Below, piece by piece: positions 21,290 through 32,401 of a stretch of 64,000 nucleotides of DNA (its first letter is position 1; the number at the start of each line of letters is the position of its first letter). A program made the position numbers and the translations under genes. Under the pieces are notes generated by a model that was not told the origin of the DNA, made no database searches, and worked only from the letters and a program-made list of their open reading frames with translations. Source of the DNA: Pseudoneurospora amorphoporcata (lineage: Eukaryota > Ascomycota > Sordariomycetes > Sordariales > Sordariaceae); contig MU859063.1 of the NCBI GenBank assembly GCA_033297205.1, positions 62,001-126,000 on the forward strand, given 5' to 3'.

Positions 21290-23599
21290 ATGTCCGGAAA
21301 CGTTCAAAACAACTGGGAGGATGCCGCCGACCAGGACGAGCGCCTGGCACGCCAGACCCAGCAGCAGATGAACATCAACGCTGGCACTTTCCGTCCCGGC
21401 GCCGCTGCTTTCACCCCCAACGCCCCCGCCTTCACTCCCGGCCAGTTCGCCGCTCCCGGTTTCACCCCTCAGTACCAGCAGCAGCAGCAATACTACGGCA
21501 ATCAGCAGGGCTATGGCGGCGGCTTCCCCCAGTACGGCCAGCCTGGCTACGCTCAATACGGCAATCAGCAACAGCAGGGCTACGGCGCTGTCTATGGTCA
21601 GCAGGGATACCAGCCGAGCTACGGTAGGCCGCTTGTTCATCTTGTTCTCGTAGAGGACCTCTAGCTGATAGATATGGACACCAGGCCAGCAACAACAATA
21701 TGGTGGTTACCAGCAAAACCAGGGATTCCAGCAGAGGCAACAGCAGAACCGCGATGCACCCAAGCCCGCTCCTCAGATCGTCAAGAGGCCAGAGCAGCCC
21801 GCTGCCCAGGCGCAACCAAAGGCCGACGCCCCCAAGGCTGCTGCCGCTCCCGCCAAGGTTCTCAGCATCGGAGGCGACGCTCCTGCCAAGGTTCTGAGCA
21901 TCGGCGGTGATGCCCCCAAGCCCGCCGCCAAAGTTCTCTCCATCGGCGGCACTGCTCCCGCCAAGAAGGAGGAACCCAAGAAGGAGGAGACCAAGAAGGA
22001 CGCTGCTAAGAAGGAGGGTACCGCTGAGGCCGCCGCCAAGGTTGCTGCTACCAAGGCTGTTGAGAAGACCGACTCTGCTGCTGCTAGCGGCAAAACCTCG
22101 CCCGCTCCCTCTTCCGGCCGCGCTAGCCCTTCGGCCGATAAGTCCGGCACCAAGGTTGTTCGCGACGTTGATGCTGTTGAGAAGGAAATTCAGACCGCCG
22201 ATGTTGACGAGGAGACGCTCAAGGAAATCTATGGCAAGGAGCATATGAACATCATCTTCATCGGCCACGTCGATGCCGGCAAGTCTACCCTCGGTGGTGC
22301 CATTCTCTACGTCACCGGCATGGTTGACCAGCGTACCCTCGACAAGTACAAGAGGGAGGCCAAGGAGCTGGGTCGTGAGACCTGGTACCTCTCGTGGGCT
22401 CTTGATTTGACCAACGAGGAGCGTGCCAAGGGTAAGACTGTCGAGGTTGGTCGCGGTTTCTTCGAGACCGACAAGCGCAAGTACTCCATTCTTGATGCCC
22501 CCGGCCATAAGACCTATGTCCCCAACATGATTGGTGGTGCTTCCCAGGCCGATGTCGGTATCCTCGTCATTTCCGCCCGTAAGGGTGAGTACGAGACCGG
22601 TTTCGAGAAGGGCGGTCAGACCCGTGAGCACGCCATGTTGGCCAAGACCCAGGGTGTCAACAAGCTCGTCGTTGTCATCAACAAGATGGACGACCCTACC
22701 GTCGAGTGGTCCGAGGAGCGCTACAAGGAGTGCACCACCAAGCTGGCTCAGTTCCTGAAGGGTACTGGTTACAACCTTAAGACGGATGTCTTCTTCATGC
22801 CCGTTGCTGCCCAGATGACCCTCGGTATCAAGGACCGCGTCCCCAAGGATGTCTGCCCCTGGTACGATGGCCCCTCGCTGCTTGAGTACCTTGACAACAT
22901 GAACGCTCTCGAGCGCAAGGTCAACGCTCCCTTCATGATGGCCGTTGCTGGCAAGTACCGTGATATGGGTACCATGATTGAGGGTAAGATCGAGGCCGGT
23001 GTGGTCAAGAAGGGTATGAGCTTGGTCATGATGCCCAACAAGCAGTCGGTCGACATCTCGGCCCTTTACGGCGAGACCGAAGATGAGATTGCCGTTGCCC
23101 AGTGCGGTGAGCAAGTCCGTATGCGTCTCCGTGGCATCGAAGAAGAAGAGATCATGCCCGGTTTCGTCCTTTGCTCGCCCAAGCGTCTTGTGCACAACGT
23201 CAACGCTTTTGAGGCTCAGATCCGCATCCTTGACCTCAAGTCTATTTTGACTGCCGGTTTTAACTGCGTGCTCCACGTCCATGCCGCTATTGAGGAGGTT
23301 ACTTTCGCCGCTCTTCTCCACAAGCTCCAGAAGGGTACCGGCAGAAAGTCCAAGGTTCCTCCTTCCCACGCCAAGAAGGGTGACAGCATCATTGCTCGTC
23401 TCGAGGTTACCGGTGGTGCCGGCTCTGTGTGTGTTGAGAGGTTCGAGGATTACCCCCAGATGGGTCGCTTCACCCTCCGTGACCAGGTATGTTTTTTTCC
23501 ATCTACAGTTCGCTCTGAAACCTGTACTAACAGTCACCGCAGGGTCAAACCATTGCTATTGGCAAGATCACTAAGCTCATCACCGATACCTCTGCTTAG
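21290..23599 (+). CDS. SUP35: Translation termination factor eRF3 (SUP35)
   Basis: GTPase that works with eRF1 at stop codons. Exons 21290-21623, 21685-23486 and 23543-23599 give 730 residues with a TAG stop. N-terminal residues 27-36 (MNINAGTFRP) match the PABP-binding PAM2 consensus, followed by AAAFTPNAPAFTP. Next comes a Gln/Tyr/Gly-rich prion-like segment with QQQQYY and repeated QQGYG units, interrupted by intron 1. A linker repeats the motif KVLSIGG three times, then a Lys/Glu-rich charged stretch. The GTPase core starts at MNIIFIGHVDAGKST (G1), with DAPGHK (G3) and NKMD (G4), followed by two beta-barrel domains ending TIAIGKITKLITDTSA. All catalytic motifs are intact. Heavy bias to C-ending codons. 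Confidence 0.97.
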
Positions 23600-24533
23600 A
23601 TGGTAAAGAGAAGATTGGTGTTATCGGCGGGCCCGATCGAGTAGAGAAATCGCGATTCTCGAGTCGAAGATGATAACAGCGTAAACAGAATCTGGGCTTT
23701 ACACTTTTTATTGCCTGAGCAGCGGGGAAAGCTTTAGTAAAGGCCATGTTTACGTTCCTCGAGACGAAACATTAGGAGGGAGACAAAACAAAATACCAGT
23801 TGGAATACAAAGTTATGTTACGTTTGGGAAGCCCGCCAAGTATCATGGGTGTTCAGGTTCTTTTTGTTTGCTTTGATGGTGATATTTGTTCCCAAACCTC
23901 TCTACCTTCATCTAGAGGATAGAATCGCAAACCCAAATCCCTGGCCATCGATTTATCTGGACTCATACGGCAAAACTATGCCAAGTGAAGACAAAGATGT
24001 TCGAGAAAACTCCCCGAGGAACATGCGGGGAGAGCGGGGCCGATGACGAGCTATTCCCGTCGGCAGGACATGCCGAACGGAGGAGGGGCCGAATGAGCGG
24101 GCCCACTCCGGAGGCTACCGAGCGTATGAGGGGAAGAGGAGATGAGTCTATGACAGTGACAATGGACTTCATATGATGATCACGACATCTCTTCAAAATA
24201 TCCCTCTTGCCATAACTGCGGCTTTGAAAGTCTTTGGGAGAAACCACCAGGGTTACAAAACCTCACGACGAAGGTAAGTTCCCATAGTCCTCTCATGACA
24301 TCATGACAAATCCGGGGCTTCTATCAGATCTGAGAGTGCGAGTTCAGAATGTCAACATCTCGACTCTCCCAATTATCTTTTCCAAGTAGCCTATGTGAAT
24401 CAGACTCCAGGGACGAAGAATCACTGCTAATAAGACGAACAGCAACCCTACTTTTCCAGTCCCGAAACCCAACTCAGCATCCCGAACCTAAACCACCGAG
24501 ATATCTCTCTTTCAACAGTCAACACCAGTCACC
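23600..24533. other. Intergenic region
   Basis: About 930 bases: eRF3 3' flank and the promoter side of the dehydrogenase gene. No gene or strong repeat is seen. Confidence 0.5.
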
Positions 24534-26228
24534 ATGTCCGCCCCCGTAACAGCCTCCCTACAACCCACCGCGCCTCCCATCGACGTGAGCAGCCTCTTCT
24601 CCGTCAAGGGTCTCGTCGCTCTCGTCACGGGCGGTGGTTCCGGTATGCCACTCTCCTCCCCTGTGCCCTTCCCACTTCCTCTCCGAACAAACTACACGCA
24701 GCTAACAAACCCTCTTATGTAGGAATCGGCCTAATGCTAACCCAATCCCTCGCCTCCGCCGGCGCCAAAAGGATTTACATTGCCGGCCGCCGCCTCTCCG
24801 TTCTCCAAGCCGCCGCCGACAGAATCAACAGCTCCCTTCCCCGCTCCTCTTCTTCCTCCAACAAAGAGCCCGTAGTAGTCCCCCTAGAATGCGACGTAAC
24901 CTCGTCCTCCTCCCTCGCCTCTTTGGTCTCCCAAATCTCCGCAGACCCCTACACAGGGTACCTTAACCTCGTCGCCTGCAACGCCGGCGTCGGCGGCCCG
25001 CAAGTTTCGGCTGTTTCCAAAGAAACCGGCGAACCGAAAACTCTCCAGCAATTCCGCGAGGAGAACCTGGCGGTAGATTTCGACAAGGAGTGGGAGCAGA
25101 CGTTCAGAGTGAATGTGGGCAGCGTGTGGTATACGAGCATGGCTTGTTTGGAGTTGTTGGAGAAGGGGAACCAGCTTGCTCAAGAGGGGGGACAACAAGA
25201 GGTGTGGAGGGAGAGTTCAAGTCAGATTGTCGTGACGAGCAGTATTGCTGCTTTTAACAAGGCGGCGCCGGGCGGGTGGGCTTATGGAATCAGTAAGGCG
25301 GCGGCTACGCATGTGGGGAAGCAGTTGGCTGTTTTGTTGCCTAGGTGGGGGATTCGGTGAGTTTTTGACCCTTTTTCGTTTTCTTTTTTTTTTTTTTTTT
25401 TTTTTTTTGGGGTTTAGTGGAGGTTGAGGGACGGGGGGAAGAGAGAGGTGAAGGGGGAGGTGAAGGGGGAGGTGAAGAGAGAGGTGAAGAGAGAGGTGAA
25501 GAGAGAGGTGAAGAGAGAGGTGAAGAGAGAGGTGAAGAGAGAGGTGAAGAGAGAGGTGAAGAGAGAGATGAAGAGAGAGGTAAAGAGAGGGGTGAAGAGA
25601 GGGGTGAAGAGAAAGGGGTGAAGAGACAGAGGTGAAGAGAGAGGTGTAAAGAGAAGGGTGAAGAGAAGGGTGAAGAGAGAAAAGGCCAAGAAGATGGAAA
25701 TCGGACGAGACCGGCGATTTTCGAGCGAGAAGAACCGGGGAAGAGCCAGGGCAGGAAAGGGATCGCAGGACGAGTGTCCGTTTGAACCAACTCCCTGACG
25801 TTTCTCAGCTTCATCCCTTCACCTGGAATCATGTCTGATGATGGGGTCTACCGCTTTCCAAAGAAAACATGCTAACCTCCTCTTCCTTACAGCTGCAACG
25901 TCCTCTGCCCCGGCCGTAAGTCATTATCCCTTCCCACTACCTTCTATTACCTCTCCAACCTTCCCACATCCACTAACCACTAACCCCGTCCACAGTCTTC
26001 CCCTCGGAAATGGCCGCTCCCATCGTCCAAGCCGCCGGCGGCTCCATGACCGGCGGAAGCGTCATTCCTCTCGACAAGAAGACGGTCCCTCTCGGCCGGA
26101 TGGGCGACGAAATCGACATGGCCGGGCAAATCTTGTACCTGGCTTCGCGGGCGGGAGCCTATCTGAACGGCAACGTGATGGTTGTTGATGGTGGACGGTT
26201 GACTACGTTTCCTAGTACTGGGTACTAA
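24534..26228 (+). CDS. Short-chain dehydrogenase/reductase
   Basis: NAD(P)-dependent oxidoreductase of the classical SDR superfamily. Exons 24534-24642, 24723-25356, 25893-25915 (23 bases) and 25996-26228 give 332 residues with TAA. The cofactor loop TGGGSGIG is split by intron 1; NAG (in ACNAGVGG), the catalytic Ser (VVTSSIAA) and Tyr-x3-Lys (YGISK) follow; the C-terminus has the usual PLGRMGD...GQILYLASRAG...GNVMVVDGGR. The short third exon is supported by the in-frame reading RCNVLCPGLFPSEM. Intron 3 is 536 bases, long for this genome, and carries a T run and a purine-rich minisatellite. Substrate cannot be told from sequence. Confidence 0.92.
25357..25892 (+). repeat. Intron 3 with T run and purine minisatellite
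   Basis: Within the SDR intron, a T run at about 25386-25408 is followed by a nearly pure A/G tract from about 25418 to 25690. Its core is a 12-base unit, GTGAAGAGAGAG with variants, repeated roughly ten times around 25440-25580 and degenerating afterwards. Because the unit is a multiple of three with no stops, all nearby frames on both strands look open; these frames are not genes. Confidence 0.9.
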
Positions 26229-29200
26229 GTCTTGAGCTCTTAGGTCTTGAAGTCTTAACGGTCAGAGGATTGGGAGATGAGAGTTGGGGAAAGTTGCGAG
26301 AGGGGAGGAAATGAACTCAGACATGAGATGTCTTGGACTGGTTTAGGAGGCATCTCCTTCCTTCCTATGCTTCATCGTTTGACTAGGTACCTACATGAGA
26401 AAAAGGATGGACGTCTATCTATATCTCTTACAGGCAGTCATGGGTCCAGGACTGGTTTCAGATTCTTGGGTTATTTCCTAGATGAACCGAAATCATCCCT
26501 CAACAATCCAAAAAACCGCAACGCACTCCTCAGTCCTCACTTGAGGATGTATTTACCTACGGTAATACATACCTAAGATACTATACCTTATCAAGGGGCG
26601 CGCCATACCCAGGAGGACTGAGACCAACAATGTTCAATTCTGTTTTATATGATAAGAAACCGTTTTGAAGTACATCAGTCAGCTTTTGACTTTTTCCAAA
26701 AACCACTCCTTACCTACCTACTCTTCCTCGGGGTTTACTTGCCTTATGCCAGATGTCTATTACTTTTAGAGTGGGAACAAGTTGACCATGGGAAACCTCA
26801 TAAAATGAAGATAGGTTGTGGTTAAGAAGGTGGATTACCAAGAAGCGGTAGACGAGAAGAAAGAAAGTCGTGAGCTTGTTTATCTTTCGTTCGGTTTATT
26901 TCTCCTGTGTGATTCTCGCTAGAGGTATATTCAAATCTTCTCTTTTTTTTATCTTCTTTATTTTTTTTTTTTTTTCTTTTTTTTTCTTTCTTTTGTCTCT
27001 TCCCTTATACTCTCTGCGGCGTCAAGGAGGGTGACTATCAGGGCAGTCAAGGACGGTTAAGCCCTGTTCTGTTCACTTGCAAACAGGATATCCTAAACAG
27101 GACCGCTTGCTAGACAGACGGTGACATTCGGCCGACCGGAGCGATTTGTTACCGCAGTGTCTTTTCATTAGCGTGCAAAAACATGATAACAAGAAATCCT
27201 CAGCTTCTGAGCCATGACACTTGCAAGAAAAGATGGATAAAACGGCGTTATGGGAAATGGAGGAAATGGATATGTAACACGTTGAAGTTACTTTTGTCAG
27301 TACTCATTAGCATGCAAAACAGCCATGCCACCGTTCGGGTCATCCACCTGCTCTCGTTGGAGCACTTGCTCGCTGGATCCGGATGGGTACCCATCTCTGA
27401 GCTCTACCAAAAACAACATGGAACCCGAACGCGCATGCCGCTCGTCGACTTGTTATGTTTTGCTGGCGGTTCTGGCGGTGTAGTATCCTGCTGAGAGGAC
27501 TCCATTCATAGGGTTTAGAAGGAAATAACAAGTGTTGTTGCTAGGTAACTAAACAAGGGGTCTCGGTAGTCAAAAAGTGGGACTTCGGATCCAGTTCCGG
27601 CAATGTCAACCTTTGCTTTCCCCGAACGTCCCTGAAATAGCCGATCACCGGATCCACCGGTGAAGCCGGGTCTCGAACTCCGTGCTTGGCGGTCACTCGG
27701 GGAGGGTTTTCGGATCCGGCGGACGTCTGGTGCACGGAGGGATTTCGTTAGTCGGTGACGGGGTCGTTATCTTGGCTGTTACCACTAAGCCCCCGTTCTT
27801 CAGCTGGGTGGCTTATATCGTCGGCAGTCATCGTCATCTCCTTGCTGGACGGGTTGCATTCGCGCTCTTCGGGAGCCGGTCGGTCATACGAACGGATTCC
27901 CGCCGTCGGTAGCATCGGTCGGATCTTGTAAGTTCGGGTTGCTCCGTACTAGCTAAGCGCTATGGGTCCCGAACCAATTAAGCGCTACGCTACGGCTACA
28001 TATGTACGCGGTGCTTGGGTCGTTTTGACGCTAGAAGTGTCAGCCGTGTTGGCGGGTTGGTGATGGTGGGGCCGTGGTGTTGCTGCAATAAAGCCAAGCA
28101 TTGACATTGACGTCATGCCTGGGCGATTGATCAACGGCGTGAAACTGGGGGCAGTCTTGGGTGTTGATGAAGGTCAGCGTGATATGAATGTCAAGGGAAG
28201 CAGAGGCATTCCCAAGGTGGCTACCTACCTACCTCTACCTAAGGTAGGTACCTAAGGTACCTAAGGTAGCTCTGGAGATGCGCATGCCCTGTTTCTGTCT
28301 TGGGTAAGGTTTCGGGCTGCTACACCAAACAGAAGTGGGGCTTCAGGGGATCAAAGCGTTCCTTCAGCGCGAATTCGCGATCAAGGGAAGCAGCATCCGG
28401 TCTGGTGACATTCCCGTCGCTTATCGATTAGAGGCGAGGACGTAGGTAGGTAATCAACCAACCAAGGAGGGAAATACCAGGTCGGTTGGTAGGTCGGCTG
28501 TCTTGGTACGCAGGACGAGTGACGGGTTGGGAAATAAAGGCGCATTTATTGGATATCAGGTCTTGTCCGTTCTCAAGAGCCGTGGACAAGGGAATTTCCT
28601 CAGGCTGCTTCTCCATCTGTCCGTTGTCCCCATATGGAGGTGTGTTGGAGTGGATGATGTGTGCTAAGGCGGCCCGGGGATAACAGCTGGTAAGTCTACA
28701 GCGTCAAGCTACGACTTCCATTGTCAGTGACAGATGAGGTGCTGGAAGATCAGGTATGATCTGATTTCGATTGTTGTGGTTGACAACTGCCATTCTGAAG
28801 AAGATGGCATCGTATCACCAGTTGAACGTGCTTGCCTTTTACAAAGAGTTATGATCAACCTCAAACATATCGTGAAGCACTGCTGTGTCAGTCCTAGAAT
28901 GACCTCCTGTCCAATGTGCAGCAATCGATGTCAATCTACATCATTCCTCCATATTGGCACATGAAGATCCGGGGTCACAACTCTTTTCCAAGACTTACCT
29001 CTCTGCCCCTCCCTTTCCCCCGTCCAGCCCGGCCATTGGTCCCTCCTCCACTTATACGCCGCGACTGTAGGATAAAGGCAAGTCATTCAGTCGTACTTGG
29101 CCCTGCTGTATAAATAAAAGGCCGATTCCCATCTCCCCATCAGATGTAACCCGACGGCCCAGGAACTTCCATCTAGAAACTCATTCCATCGAACAAGTGG

Positions 29201-30405
29201 CTTTCCCTAAAGCAATCGAACCAAACCTGCAACGACTATTCGCCCCTTTTACTCGACTGTCCGTCACAAGCCCTTCAAAGACTGACCGTGCAAACCAAAG
29301 CAAAGCACGCGACCCCGCTCTGACATTCGGCATCACATTCAGTCCAATCGCGAGAACTTCGGAGCATACGGATATTACTGCAAAAACAGTTGACGGGACA
29401 TTTCATTTCCCATTATCCAAGAATACTAAAACTTGCCTTTCGTCCCAAGTTTCTACCGGGAGCCTCCCTACACTTGCGAAAAGAGACCGTTTCCATCCCG
29501 TGGTAAGTTCGAGCCATTGCGTGCATCCCGTCTCATCATTTCACATTTGTGACCTGGACATGTTCCATGGATCATGGTTGAGTAACCAACAATCCTTGTT
29601 CGAGCATCCCAGTGATTTCTATACAGTTTCTCAGAAAGAGAGAGAGCTTCCATTTTGTCCATTTATCAGTTACACCCCCCGCCGCCCCCCGTTCCCCACA
29701 TCCCCGCTTGAGCCCTGCCGAAGCCGCAAAAGTGGATGGAATGGAAGTGTTCCTTGACCAGGCCCGGCCCCACCTCACCATGCAGCACCAAGCTGGCACC
29801 CGCAAAAGAAAGAATGGGTCCCGAATCCCCCCTACCTTTCCCGATGGCCACCTGTCTCCCCAAGAGCTCCATAGTTGCTCAACAAGTCATCAAACCAAAG
29901 TCAATGCTCTCACGTGGCATGACAGAGGCTGGCTTGGTTGGGTTAAGGCTTTGCCGAACAGGGTCCCGAAAAGCTCCTCCCTGTTCCCGTGAGGGTCGGG
30001 TATCCCCCATGATTTCTCCGCTTTCTACCAAGGCCGTCTGTCAAGATAGCCGCCGCCACTGGAGCCTCTCGTCCCAGGAGGGACCCGGACCTGGCATCAG
30101 GGGGCTGACGGCATAGATGACGGCTTATTCTGGTTGTCTTCAAGTCCGTTGCTGGAGCAATAATCCAAAGTTGCTGCGAGATGGAGATGGTCCTGCAGAA
30201 GAAAGAGAAGACTCCATATAAAAAGAGATGAGCTGGGGCTAACATGGCTTTAAGCCCCTGCAGTATCCGCCAAGACATCAACAAACATATAAGAGCGACT
30301 CCGGACGACACATAGACGCATCTGTCTCTCCTGTTCTTCTGTTCTGTTCCGAGGATATTGTCCAACAAGTTAATCCATACGCCTCACATAATCATATAAA
30401 ACACC
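26229..30405. other. 4.2-kb gene-poor region
   Basis: No gene can be supported here. It contains T runs at 26942-26995, ACCTACCT/ACCTAAGGT repeats near 28220-28270, and a TATA-like element (TATAAATAAA, about 29108-29117) that has no convincing gene downstream. The last few hundred bases are the promoter and leader of the mitochondrial carrier gene, with TATAAAAA at about 30217-30224 (roughly 190 bases before the ATG) and a CCGAGG hexamer at 30349-30354. Confidence 0.5.
28219..28270. repeat. ACCT / palindromic ACCTAAGGT microsatellite
   Basis: About 50 bases of CTACCTAC units turning into three overlapping palindromic TACCTAAGGTA-like units. The sequence can fold on itself. Related short ACCTACGGTA motifs recur near 9505 and 26553. 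Confidence 0.8.
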
Positions 30406-31470
30406 ATGTCGACCGCCAAGCCATCCGCCCCGGCCGCGACGTCAGATGTCGTTGGCACAGCTCAGAACGCCACGGCCGAGACGGTCACTGCCGCCACCGA
30501 CTTCCTCCACACCCCCGCCGTCCGGGCGGCCCTTCCCTTCGTCAACGGCGGTCTTAGCGGCATGGTGGCCACGACGGTCATCCAGCCCATCGACATGATC
30601 AAGGTCCGCATCCAGCTCGCCGGCGAGGGCAAGGCCGGCGGTCCCAAGCCGACGCCCCTCAGCGTCACCCGCGACATCATCGCCAGTGGCAAGGCCATGG
30701 ACCTCTACACCGGTCTCTCGGCCGGTCTCCTTCGCCAAGCCGTGTACACCACGGCCCGCATCGGCTGCTTCGACACCTTCATGGGCCAGCTCTCGGCGCG
30801 GGCCAAGGAGAAGGGCCAGACGGTTGGCTTCGCGGAGCGCGCCACGGCCGGTCTCGCCGCCGGTGGTCTCGCCGCCATGATCGGCAACCCGGCCGATCTC
30901 GCCCTCATCCGCATGCAGAGCGACGGCCTCAAGCCCGTGGCCGAGCGCAAGAACTACAAGTCCGTCATCGACGCCCTCGGCGGCATCGCCCGCAACGAAG
31001 GTGTCGGTGCCCTCTGGGCCGGTGCTTTCCCCACCGTGGTCCGCGCCATGGCGCTCAACTTTGGTCAGCTCGCCTTCTTCTCCGAGGCCAAGGCCCAGCT
31101 GAAGGCCAGGACCGACTGGTCGAGCCAGACACAGACGCTCAGCGCGAGCGCCGTTGCCGGCTTCTTTGCCTCGTTTTTCAGCTTGCCGTTTGACTTTGTC
31201 AAGACTAGACTGCAGAAGCAGACCAAGGGCCCTGATGGAAAGGTTCCCTATAGTGGCATGGTGGATTGCTTTGCCAAGGTGGCCAAGCAGGAGGGTATTC
31301 TGAGGTTTTACCGCGGTTTCGGGACGTACTATGTGCGCATTGCGCCGCATGCGTAAGTTTTTCTCCCTTTTCAAAATGAGTGATTTGATGCGTTGGGCTT
31401 GTGCTGACGATGAGTGTATAGCATGGTAACGCTGCTTGTTGCTGATTACTTGGGTTGGTTGACCAAATAA
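30406..31470 (+). CDS. Mitochondrial 2-oxoglutarate/dicarboxylate-type carrier
   Basis: Inner-membrane solute carrier of the SLC25 family. Exons 30406-31352 and 31422-31470 give 331 residues with TAA. The three tandem carrier repeats are each marked by their signature: QPIDMIKVRIQ, NPADLALIRMQ and LPFDFVKTRLQ. The overall sequence (FVNGGLSGMVATTVIQPIDM, ARIGCFDTFM, RMQSDG) best fits the oxoglutarate/malate carrier branch, though a dicarboxylate carrier cannot be excluded by eye. The N-terminal 35 residues are Ala/Thr-rich. Exon 2 encodes MVTLLVADYLGWLTK. A TATAAAAA box lies about 190 bases upstream. Confidence 0.92.
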
Positions 31471-32401
31471 GTTGGAAGTGGTGGCGGTTATGAGTTGGTG
31501 ATGATGGTGATGGGGTGGACTTGCATAGAATAAATGTTGGGCGTTTTGGGAGGTTTAATACCGCCGGGACTTTTGTTCTTTTTTTCCATCCTCGGTTTCT
31601 TGCCGTCTTCCTGACTACGTTATGGGATGAATGGCTTTTCGTTGGCTGTTTTTTGTTTGTTTATACCTTTCTGCTTGTTCGTCTTGCTTGTTAGAACAAC
31701 TCTTGACATGCCTGCGTAGCTGTTTTGGTGTTCTTGTCGACTGCCGGTGATGTCTCTGTAATGTGTGAGCCAACGTCGAGGTTGTTGGATAATATCATCC
31801 TCTGTAAACGAAGATGATATACATGGCTCAACACCACGATCATGTCGCGAGAAAATTGTTGTGAGTTGCAAATGGCGTCCTTTTGCAAGCAAATAGCGAA
31901 ACACCTCGGTTTTGACTTTGGATAGCTCCTGCTAGGGACTTGGCAACCTTGGCGATGCAAGCGTTGGAGATCAATTTCACAGGCGATTCCCATGCCCCAA
32001 TTGGTCCCTTTGTTGAGGTTATCGCTAAAACTTTTGGGGTCACAGCGCTGGAGACACCTAGCAGGGGAAGCTTCCATGGAGGTGGCTGCCGTAGCAGTTC
32101 AGGACGGGAGTGAGGACAATCGATTGGAGGGTCAGGGTTATATGTGTGAAAAGGCGAGGGTTGGTACCTAGTGAGCGGGGCACGAGAGCTGCAGCCCAAG
32201 CCCTGATGGTACATAGAGGTACCTCTATCTTGGCGGGGAGATTTGGAGTCGGACAATGGATTCGCTTTCTTTATTATCAGTTCACCATACTCTCTACAAC
32301 ATCGGCGTATCCTCCAACCAGTCTGCAGTTGCTAAACTGCGTGAACATTCTTTGCTTCCAAGCCGTATTTCTTTCCACCAAAGATGACATACTAGACGGT
32401 C
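31471..32401. other. Intergenic region and PAN2 leader
   Basis: About 930 bases between the carrier and PAN2. The last part includes a short upstream open frame (separate entry). Minus-strand frames of 94-138 codons in this stretch have no recognisable features. Confidence 0.5.
32256..32387 (+). other. Upstream open reading frame in PAN2 leader
   Basis: ATG at 32256 opens a 43-codon frame (begins MDSLSLLSVHHTLY) that closes with TGA at 32385-32387, only 14 bases before the PAN2 start codon. If the PAN2 transcript starts upstream of it, this uORF could limit PAN2 translation. Whether it is transcribed cannot be seen. Confidence 0.45.

Noticed and set aside
21462..23537. 691-codon open frame antisense to eRF3
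   Set aside because: Caused by strong C-ending codon bias of eRF3, which removes stops from this antisense frame; composition is Leu/Gly/Val-rich without domains.
23597..23740. eRF3 TAG followed by further in-frame TAG codons
   Set aside because: Gaps are only 14 and 27 codons, the sequence is not protein-like, and the normal eRF3 end is already reached; likely 3' UTR.
25341..25832. Ser/Leu/Pro repeat frames in the SDR intron
   Set aside because: They exist only because the 12-base purine repeat has no stops in any frame.
27640..27700. B-box-like GAGTTCGAGAC on the minus strand
   Set aside because: No cloverleaf or A box at the right spacing.
29197..29757. 186-codon frame after a TATA-like box
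   Set aside because: Starts with GTG, has no recognisable domain and composition is not gene-like; the TATA match is common.
30442..31374. 310-codon frame antisense to the mitochondrial carrier
   Set aside because: No domain; the carrier on the plus strand has all three signatures.
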